In this document: positions 11,064 through 20,300 of the stretch, piece by piece | Numbering within the stretch: the first letter of the stretch is position 1 | Layout of the letters: each line of letters starts with the position of its first letter | From: Aptenodytes patagonicus | Taxonomy: Eukaryota > Chordata > Aves > Sphenisciformes > Spheniscidae | Reading direction: 5' to 3' | Assembly: GCF_965638725.1 (NCBI RefSeq) | Contig: NC_134949.1 | Coordinates: 48,760,151-48,824,150 of the forward strand | Length of the DNA: 64,000 nucleotides | The notes under the pieces: generated by a model | Told to the model about the DNA's origin: nothing | Databases searched by the model: none | What the model saw: the letters and a program-made list of their open reading frames with translations, nothing else | Translations under genes and position numbers: made by a program

Positions 11064-12141
11064 CAGCACGGCACGGCACAGCACCGCCTGCGCCTGCTCA
11101 GGCTGACTGTGTTGTGGATCACTCGCTCCTCCATGCACAGGGCGCTGCCGGTTATGGAGTCGGGGGTAGGAATCGGAGAGAGGGGGAGGTTTTGCTGATT
11201 TGAGGTGCAGAGTGTTCTGCACATAACTTGAAAGTTGAAAGATGAGTTCAAATAAGGCATACTTTTATGCTTGTCAATTCAATGTAGTCAAAGCTCAGTG
11301 GAATTTATTTTAGCTAATTACAGTCCTGTTACAAGCAAGGGAAATAACGTCTGTAAAATGTAACACATCTTTATCTTTATGAGGTACATTTACTGTACAG
11401 TTATGAATATACAAACACTATTTTTAAACACAAGTTTCCATTCTTGTCAGTTTCTAAACGTTACAGTCTTTACGCCTTGTTTTGTGTACATCTTCTTTTC
11501 AGAATTTGCCATTTTATCAGCTTTGGTTTTTCCAGTTGATAACTTCCGTATTTCAATTTAGATTTTTCTTGTGAAGTGACGCACTCGCTTCATCTCTTTC
11601 TCCTGTCTACGTATCGTTCTCCTGTTCTGTTCGCTTCCACGTCTTCTTGGCTCTGCTGTCCAAATAGATATGCAGAACGTTTTGTGCATAATGTATTAGA
11701 GGAAAACTACGTGCTCTTTCAGAAACATTTTAAGAATTAAGCTTTCGGCGCGAGACACGAGATAGAGGCTCTAATCTCTGCTTTCAAGACGGCTGTAAAA
11801 TGTATTCACGGTCCTTCGGGCATCTTGTGAAGGGTTTGTAGCCCGAGTCCTTTTATGAATTTGGACCTCGGCTGATCATCGTTCAGCTATTGCAGATGCT
11901 TCACGAGCAGCCAAGCAGAGGGACAAATAGATCGCGCTCATATAGTCTCTGCTCTGCTTTGCCCAGTGCTACAAGCCAAACCCCACTTCTTGTAGCTCCT
12001 CGCTTTAAAGGCGGGCACATCTTTTGCTTTCATGTCAGTAATATGGGGAAAAACTAGGAATCACGGGCTAGTTAGGCAGGCAAAATTACATGTCTGCAAA
12101 CAAACAAAACTACTAACTGCTCTGTCAGAGTACTCGGCACT
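11064..12141. other. RLIG1-like intronic stretch after CR1
   Basis: AT-rich sequence between the CR1 fragment and the first decayed 3' exon. The human exon part following KRF (FFWNVEEDF...CWIP) should fall in or near here; I could not find it, so it is deleted or beyond recognition. Confidence 0.5.
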
Positions 12142-12930
12142 GCTTAGAATCTCGCGGGTTTTGGTTGGGGGAGTTTTAAGAGCAATTTTGCATTCCCTCG
12201 GTGGGGAGCGACATGCCACTTTTACTAAAAAGACTGAACTGTAAAAATTTCTCTCAAACAGTTACCTGAATGGTTGTTTTGAACCTGGCGAACGTTTTTG
12301 CATGTGGGGTTTTTTTCCTCCAAGTTGGTGCATTGTAAGATCCCGAGGTATATTTGTCTGTAGAAAAAACATACGCATTGTTTCTTAATTTCAGCTACCA
12401 TTTCAGGAAAGACTCTCTCAGTCTGATGTGTGAATTCAATATTACGTTGGCTGAGGTGTCAATTAATGCATCGGGTGAGTCATACCTCCTCTCTGAAATA
12501 CAAGCTAGTGTTAAATACAGACTTTCTCTCTAGTACTTTAAAGATCATTTGCCATCTTGCAGCGTTTTCAGCAGGCCCACAGGATCTTCCAAACGCGGCG
12601 GTTCTGCCACGGACGTCCTTGACTGGAAGAACGTGAATGTTGCTGTGTTGAAAATCTTCCCAAAGGCATCAGTTGCTGTTAGATTAAGTGAACCCGTAAG
12701 CCAGCCTCCTGTTTCATCTCTGGCTGTGCAAGCACTAGATGCAAGGCAATATTACGGTTGTGTGCTTGGCACTTGATTTTGCGCCAGAGTAAGCTGCCTA
12801 CTGACGAACCGTTTTCTGTAAAATTTGGTTAAAACTTCATCTCATTAATACTCTTGTTTCCTGTTAATTCCAGCTTAATGCCACTGATTCAAATTATTAA
12901 TTGCCCAATAATCCTACAACTTTCCGTTGA

Positions 12931-13830
12931 TACACAACATGTAAGTATTACCATAGTTTTCCGTTTGGGTCCAAAATCTCCTCTTTGTGTCAAGCTGATT
13001 CCTTTGTTTGGAGCGTTTCCCACCGTACGGCTCAGGTACTGCTGAAAAGAAAGGTAGCGAAAATGGTAACGGTCGCTCTTGTGACAAAAATGCTGCTCAC
13101 CTTTTTTTTGAAATGTGCTCTCCTTTTCTTAACCTGGAAATTGGGTAAGAGGTATTCTTCACATTAAGAACGTTCTCTCTGTAATCTCTCTACCAATCTG
13201 TCCACATTTAATCAAAGCAGACATTCAAAGCAAAAAGAAAAGCCCCACAACTCTTCGTCCCCGAGACGAAGCAGTGATGTCGGGATTCATTTCACTTCAC
13301 TTTATTCCTCTTAAAGCGGGGGTTACTCTGTCTGAAGGAGGTTCCTTTTGTTGGAAATTAAGGCAGGGAGGCACCTCAAGGTGGAGATGCAGCCCAGCTT
13401 AAGAGAGGAGACTGCAGCTGGCAAGATGAAATCACTTCCTCAACTTAGGATTGTTTCAATTATTTGCCACTAAATGCCTTGATGAAGTGACAGATGAAAA
13501 ACCACAATGATCCAGAGTGACCGTGGAAAGGGAAAGTAGAAAGGCAAACAAAACCCAAATGAGGTACTAGATTGCGTGACGCTATAGCAGCAAGTTAAAA
13601 AAAAGCGAAAGGTGTAAAATTATGGTTGCATCTGCAACAGACTGCCGAAAAGAAAGATACAAGACTCAGAATGCCACCTGTAGGCTTCTTGTCAAATTGA
13701 TGGCATAGTACGTCCTATCAAGAGGACAGTAGAGTATTTCAATTGATACATTTAAATCGAAAACAGACGTTTGAATTAGACCCAAGGCCTTGTTTATTCA
13801 AGATGAGAAATAATCCTAAATAATGGCAAT
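12931..13830. other. Convergent intergenic stretch between RLIG1-like and C12orf50-like 3' ends
   Basis: Sequence between the last RLIG1-like exon and the nested repeats. It carries the two minus-strand AATAAA candidates (13301-13306, 13793-13798), so much of it may be 3' UTR of the C12orf50-like gene. A small plus-strand frame ends in a hydrophobic stretch at 13080-13165 (FLKCALLFLTW); I attach no function. Equivalents at 36853-37752 and 60731-61630. Confidence 0.5.
13793..13798 (-). terminator. Candidate polyadenylation signal of the C12orf50-like gene
   Basis: AATAAA on the minus strand, about 480 nt past the Z stop codon and 33 bp beyond the edge of the 2.07-kb repeat array. A second AATAAA is at 13301-13306. 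Being outside the repeat, it follows only the last X-Y-Z block. Equivalents at 37715-37720 and 61593-61598. Confidence 0.4.
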
Positions 13831-14272
13831 AATCAGAAAGCCATCACAATCAAAACTCCAGTGAAATCCTAGTTGTGGCAAAATGCCGCGCAAAGCAAGG
13901 TCATTCGTCCCCTGCTGGGAGGAGGAAAAAAGTTGGACAAGAAACGCTTCTTGAGAGGAGACTGAAACTCTACTGCAAAACTACTTCTAGTACTATTGCT
14001 ATCAATAGTTAGAGCAAAACGAGAAGCTAAAGGTGGACTATTCCGAGGTTTATGAAATACTTCAAAAGAAGAAATCACCTAAGAGGTGCTGTAAATAGTG
14101 GGGGTCAGTACGTTAGTGCACATCAGCGCATCATCGCGTTCATCCCTCTTTGTTGGCAGAGAAATGAATTCCTGCTGCGACGGTGGCTCAATTACTGCTC
14201 ATGAATATTCTGTCTGACTAACTGTAAAGCTTTACAAAGCTTTACGTTTCTGCCTGTGGATACTGCTGCAAT

Positions 14273-14343
14273 CTACTTAGGACAGTTGTGCGGGATCAAA
14301 TTTACCCTTGCCCGTAGGTAGGCATGAATAGCGTCACATTCAC
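14273..14343 (-). CDS. C12orf50: Candidate terminal exon Z of C12orf50-like gene
   Basis: A strong acceptor (pyrimidine-rich, tttgtccccgcag) follows exon Y. Read in phase 1, it encodes GECDAIHAYLRARVNLIPH and a few more residues, then stops at TAG (14273-14275). Copies of Z exist in every 2.07-kb repeat, but only this one is followed by AATAAA on the minus strand before unrelated sequence begins. An internal donor (agg|gtaaat) would instead give a 38-nt, frame-changing exon, so the terminal reading is preferred. I cannot match it to a remembered human C-terminus. Confidence 0.45.
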
Positions 14344-17300
14344 CTGCGGGGACAAAATCGAAAGCAGCACAATACAGACAGGTAAATTGGAGGCGTTTTA
14401 AGAATGCTGCGTAAGCAGGAGCCCACCTGTAGATCCGTTGGACGTTGGTTCTTGGCTGACGGTGACAGTACGGTAGACTACGTATGCTGATCTTGGAGGT
14501 CCTGAAGAATTGGAATAAGTCTTTCTTCCAGTTTCCCTCACGTAAGGGATAGAAGCAGCAGTTCCATCATCCTTACCCCGACCCCTCTGTCGGTCACCTG
14601 GTTTCACTGTGGGGTCGGAAGTGTGAATTCCTAGAAGTGAAAAAACAAACAGGAATGTTGTGCTATTACTCAGAAGGTGACATATTGCGGGAGACTGGAG
14701 GCTGGAAGACAAGATGAAAAAAATGTTCTTTGTGGATAGTCCAATCCAAATACATTCAGTTATTTTATTTACCACCGGACGTCCAGCAAGGAGAAGCTGA
14801 TGCTGAAGTATATTACCTCCATTTTCAAAGGATCTGCGATCTGTTCTGGGAATACGCTCTGTTGGTGCTCTCCTTCCGGAAGTCTCTGCGCCCCTTTTTG
14901 TGTTAGTACGTTTTGTAGGAGTTGTAGTACCCTCACCTGGAAAGGCAACAGAAAGAATGTTTTAGCTGCTCGTGTGTAAGCCCAGGGAACGGCACTGCCG
15001 TTCTCTTCCTCCCACCTCTGTGAGCTAGGGATTAGCTTAGTGCAATTTCCTGTAACCTCTCGTTTGATATTCTTCTTTCTCTCTTGTTAGTTATTTGGAT
15101 CCTGTCGAGCGTAGCTGATGCATAGCTCTCATGCTCTCTAATACCATCATGCACAGGTTAAAGAAGACTCTGGCTCCAAAGTAAAGAACCAGCTACACGT
15201 TACCGGCTCGTTCTTTAGCTTCTCACTGCTCAGGAACGATATCTGTGAGCCCTACCTGATGGAATTTATGGTATTTTCAAGATGCGTGCCTTAGCCTCAG
15301 AGAACTAACTGAATTGAAGAAATGCTTTGGGGAAACATCTCTGTCCTTTTCTCTGAACGTGTCTGTATTTTCAGACTGTCTCAAGAGCAGCTGTGAACAC
15401 AACCCCCTCATCCACTACTGTCCTCTAAGCGCTGACTGCCTGCCCAGCTGGATCCTTTCTCTACACTGCATAGGTGGTATGCGCACCTCTGGAACGTCCA
15501 TGGTTGAGCCCACGGAGACCAGTGCACTCCGAAGGACACCTTCTGGCTGAACTATGAATTACTTCCTCTGTCTGTAGCATCTAGATACGTCCTGGACATG
15601 GGCGCTTGGTGAACATAACAAAATACTACCCATGAGGAGGCTAAAACTGTAATAGCATTGGTCGCATAGGTAAGCCCTCTTCAAACGACAAACAGAACTC
15701 CACAGGGAAGGTTGCAGTATACAGTAGCCACAGTGCTCTTCACCCGGCCCCTGCTACTCTGCGGGAAGACGTGGCTTTGCCTGTTGTTGCTTTTCCCCTG
15801 CGAATGTCAACAAGCACCTTTTGTTCCCATCAGTTCAGGCCAGAATGCAGCAGAAATTCTGTACTTCTGCTTCAGTTTATGGGGCAGCTTAAAGCCAAAA
15901 CAATCAGAAAGCCATCACAATCAAAACTCCAGTGAAATCCTAGTTGTGGCAAAATGCCGCGCAAAGCAAGGTCATTTGTCCCCTGCTGGGAGGAGGAAAA
16001 AAGTTGGACAAGAAACGCTTCTTGAGAGGAGACTGAAACTCTACTGCAAAACTACTTCTAGTACTATTGCTATCAATAGTTAGAGCAAAACGAGAAGCTA
16101 AAGGTGGACTATTCCGAGGTTTATGAAATACTTCAAAAGAAGAAATCACCTAAGAGGTGCTGTAAATAGTGGGGGTCAGTACGTTAGTGCACATCAGCGC
16201 ATCATCGCGTTCATCCCTCTTTGTTGGCAGAGAAATGAATTCCTGCTGCGACGGTGGCTCAATTACTGCTCATGAATATTCTGTCTGACTAACTGTAAAG
16301 CTTTACAAAGCTTTACGTTTCTGCCTGTGGATACTGCTGCAATCTACTTAGGACAGTTGTGCGGGATCAAATTTACCCTTGCCCGTAGGTAGGCATGAAT
16401 AGCGTCACATTCACCTGCGGGGACAAAATCGAAAGCAGCACAATACAGACAGGTAAATTGGAGGCGTTTTAAGAATGCTGCGTAAGCAGGAGCCCACCTG
16501 TAGATCCGTTGGACGTTGGTTCTTGGCTGACGGTGACAGTACGGTAGACTACGTATGCTGATCTTGGAGGTCCTGAAGAATTGGAATAAGTCTTTCTTCC
16601 AGTTTCCCTCACGTAAGGGATAGAAGCAGCAGTTCCATCATCCTTACCCCGACCCCTCTGTCGGTCACCTGGTTTCACTGTGGGGTCGGAAGTGTGAATT
16701 CCTAGAAGTGAAAAAACAAACAGGAATGTTGTGCTATTACTCAGAAGGTGACATATTGCGGGAGACTGGAGGCTGGAAGACAAGATGAAAAAAATGTTCT
16801 TTGTGGATAGTCCAATCCAAATACATTCAGTTATTTTATTTACCACCGGACGTCCAGCAAGGAGAAGCTGATGCTGAAGTATATTACCTCCATTTTCAAA
16901 GGATCTGCGATCTGTTCTGGGAATACGCTCTGTTGGTGCTCTCCTTCCGGAAGTCTCTGCGCCCCTTTTTGTGTTAGTACGTTTTGTAGGAGTTGTAGTA
17001 CCCTCACCTGGAAAGGCAACAGAAAGAATGTTTTAGCTGCTCGTGTGTAAGCCCAGGGAACGGCACTGCCGTTCTCTTCCTCCCACCTCTGTGAGCTAGT
17101 GATTAGCTTAGTGCAATTTCCTGTAACCTCTCGTTTGATATTCTTCTTTCTCTCTTGTTAGTTATTTGGATCCTGTCGAGCCTAGCTGATGCGTAGCTCT
17201 CATGCTCTCTAATACCATCATGCACAGGTTAAAGAAGACTCTGGCTCCAAAGTAAAGAACCAGCTACACGTTACCGGCTCGTTCTTTAGCTTCTCACTGC

Positions 17301-20300
17301 TCAGGAACGGTATCTGTGAGCCCTACCTGATGGAATTTATGGTATTTTCAAGATGCGTGCCTTAGCCTCAGAGAACTAACTGAATTGAAGAAATGCTTTG
17401 GGGAAACATCTCTGTCCTTTTCTCTGAACGTGTCTGTATTTTCAGACTGTCTCAAGAGCAGCTGTGAACACAACCCCCTCATCCACTACTGTCCTCTAAG
17501 CGCTGACTGCCTGCCCAGCTGGATCCTTTCTCTACACTGCATAGGTGGTATGCGCACCTCTGGAACGTCCATGGTTGAGCCCACGGAGACCAGTGCACTC
17601 CGAAGGACACCTTCTGGCTGAACTATGAATTACTTCCTCTGTCTGTAGCATCTAGATACGTCCTGGACATGGGCGCTTGGTGAACATAACAAAATACTAC
17701 CCATGAGGAGGCTAAAACTGTAATAGCATTGGTCGCATAGGTAAGCCCTCTTCAAACGACAAACAGAACTCCACAGGGAAGGTTGCAGTATACAGTAGCC
17801 ACAGTGCTCTTCACCCGGCCCCTGCTACTCTGCGGGAAGACGTGGCTTTGCCTGTTGTTGCTTTTCCCCTGCGAATGTCAACAAGCACCTTTTGTTCCCA
17901 TCAGTTCAGGCCAGAATGCAGCAGAAATTCTGTACTTCTGCTTCAGTTTATGGGGCAGCTTAAAGCCAAAACAATCAGAAAGCCATCACAATCAAAACTC
18001 CAGTGAAATCCTAGTTGTGGCAAAATGCCGCGCAAAGCAAGGTCATTCGTCCCCTGCTGGGAGGAGGAAAAAAGTTGGACAAGAAACGCTTCTTGAGAGG
18101 AGACTGAAACTCTACTGCAAAACTACTTCTAGTACTATTGCTATCAATAGTTAGAGCAAAACGAGAAGCTAAAGGTGGACTATTCCGAGGTTTATGAAAT
18201 ACTTCAAAAGAAGAAATCACCTAAGAGGTGCTGTAAATAGTGGGGGTCAGTACGTTAGTGCACATCAGCGCATCATCGCGTTCATCCCTCTTTGTTGGCA
18301 GAGAAATGAATTCCTGCTGCGACGGTGGCTCAATTACTGCTCATGAATATTCTGTCTGACTAACTGTAAAGCTTTACAAAGCTTTACGTTTCTGCCTGTG
18401 GATACTGCTGCAATCTACTTAGGACAGTTGTGCGGGATCAAATTTACCCTTGCCCGTAGGTAGGCATGAATAGCGTCACATTCACCTGCGGGGACAAAAT
18501 CGAAAGCAGCACAATACAGACAGGTAAATTGGAGGCGTTTTAAGAATGCTGCGTAAGCAGGAGCCCACCTGTAGATCCGTTGGACGTTGGTTCTTGGCTG
18601 ACGGTGACAGTACGGTAGACTACGTATGCTGATCTTGGAGGTCCTGAAGAATTGGAATAAGTCTTTCTTCCAGTTTCCCTCACGTAAGGGATAGAAGCAG
18701 CAGTTCCATCATCCTTACCCCGACCCCTCTGTCGGTCACCTGGTTTCACTGTGGGGTCAGAAGTGTGAATTCCTAGAAGTGAAAAAACAAACAGGAATGT
18801 TGTGCTATTACTCAGAAGGTGACATATTGCGGGAGACTGGAGGCTGGAAGACAAGATGAAAAACATGTTCTTTGTGGATAGTCCAATGCAAATATGGGTT
18901 GTCCGTATTTGACCCTAAGAACAGACATTAACTGGGTGGTGCTAAATCGTCTACCAGTTTAGTAAATAGAAATGAATAAGCCACCTGTTTTCTCAAAATA
19001 CCTTTTCCTGTTACTGTGTTAGGTGAATTTCGTGGCTCCTCAGAAATCCATTTCTTTTCCTTTCCTTCTTTACAGTGATGGTTCTTTAGCAGCTCAGTGT
19101 GGTTCGTTGCTGAGGGATTAAAAGAACACATACTCACTTTCCTAAAAAGCACACAAAAATTTCATTATCCAAAAATGCTGTGGTGATTTGAAAACCTGAT
19201 CTCCCACTTCATACACAGGTCTTCTTGGGTGGAAGATGGTTTTACCTGTTAATTATTCTAAAGGTATCATTCCCCAAAAGGGAAGCAAAAGTGGCTAGAT
19301 TTCCTCTGGCAGAGTTCACGGTCGCACAACCGTGAAAGCAAACTCAAAAATTGACTACGAACACAAAGACCAACACTACTTTGACCTCATACAATTGCTT
19401 TGACCAGTTCTGGCTCAGAATGCTTCTCATTATGAATTAGAAAATCTTCATGAATACTGTATTTAGGGTTTACAGTTTAAAACTACAAACATTTGCTTTA
19501 ATCCACGTACACATTTGCAATGACTGGGAATCAGAAGTTGCATGCAATTTACGCGTGTGTCGCGGGGGAACAAATCCTTTCCCAAAGTCACAGTGTGAGA
19601 TCTAAGTGGGAACCCAATGCAAACGGACTCCAAAGCACAGGGTGACAACTTGTGAGCTTGAACTGCGTGTCGTTACAAGGTGACTCAGTTAGCAACAAAA
19701 CAGGAACGTTAACACGTTCCTGTCTGCCGGTGCTTAGCTCTCATCCCTTGCGCGAGAGGTATGCTTTGCCTCTGTCTCAGTTGTATCAGTTCAGCTATGT
19801 GTTGTCCTGCAAACTGAACAACTAACATGACGTGGCATAAAAAATAACTTCAGTTTATAAAAGGATTATTTTAATCCTCAGGCACTTCAGTGATACAGTT
19901 TACGGCATGGGCCCACACATAGTTTTAACAGCTGGACTGGCATTGCTGACATGCTGACAAACTGCATTGCGGAAACACCGATGAATGGCTCAAGAGTCAT
20001 CCTTCCTATAGTAGCTTTACCTCCGATGTCAACAGACCTAGTAACGAAGGGTATTATTCTGTAGGCATTTCTTTTTTATAACTCCACAGAACCATTTCTT
20101 TTCCAAAATTAAGCAGGAAAAAAATCAATTGCAATCAGCATAGAGGATTTTTTTTTTTTTAATAATCCTAAACCAAGCAGAATCATAAACAGTGTTTTTG
20201 ATTGTTATAACTAACGGTGCAGCATGGGAAAGAGCCTCTAGCACATAAAGAACAAAGAATACCTCAAATACGAAATGGTGAGGTTTAATGCGTGCATGTT

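Larger units (their letters stand above)
7269..12930 (+). pseudogene. RLIG1: RLIG1 (C12orf29) RNA ligase pseudogene, copy 1
   Basis: Homologue of RLIG1, the ATP-dependent ligase that joins RNA 5'-phosphate and 3'-hydroxyl ends through an adenylated lysine. Recognisable pieces: exon 1 7269-7358, exon 2 9445-9562, exon 3 10191 to about 10286, a decayed exon around 12142-12240, 12395-12474, 12583 to about 12695, and a decayed last exon around 12790-12930. Exons 1 to 3 are open and in phase. Exon 2 puts the nucleophile at residue 57, as in human, but motif I reads KVAGT instead of KVDGT. The exon aligned to human GWVPVEKNNKQYC reads GFWLGEF, then TAA at 12177-12179, then EQFC. The last exon aligned to human LNKCDSAFD reads LNATDSNY followed by TAA at 12898-12900, with another TAA at 12865-12867. 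Promoter and first exon look preserved, the ligase does not. Confidence 0.82.
13831..15901 (+). repeat. 2,071-bp nested tandem repeat, copy a (unit 1)
   Basis: First full copy, starting aatcagaaagccatcac. In minus-strand order it holds a 3' segment, exon X3, a 186-bp intron, exon Y3 and exon Z. The left edge abuts unrelated sequence (ggcaat before aatcag); the right edge joins copy b exactly. Confidence 0.95.
15902..17972 (+). repeat. 2,071-bp nested tandem repeat, copy b (unit 1)
   Basis: Second full copy, exactly 2,071 bp on, with exons X2, Y2 and a Z copy. Differs from copy a at only a few bases (e.g. a gtcatttgtcc for gtcattcgtcc change near 15972). Confidence 0.95.

Noticed and set aside
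12874-12940. A 67-bp plus-strand 'exon' with ttaattccag acceptor and cat|gtaagt donor
   Set aside because: The homology to the RLIG1 C-terminus (LN-DS pattern) continues in the same frame upstream of this acceptor. It is better read as the inside of the decayed last exon than as a separate exon.
13080-13165. Hydrophobic C-terminal segment of a membrane protein (FLKCALLFLTWKLGKR)
   Set aside because: Short, without upstream coding context in phase, past the end of the RLIG1-like homology, and in the probable 3' UTR of the opposite gene.
15712-16083. 123-codon plus-strand frame with a hydrophobic start resembling a signal peptide
   Set aside because: It crosses the junction between two 2.07-kb repeats, so it exists only because of the duplication, and its second half is antisense to nothing coding. 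Kept as part of the unexplained segment only.
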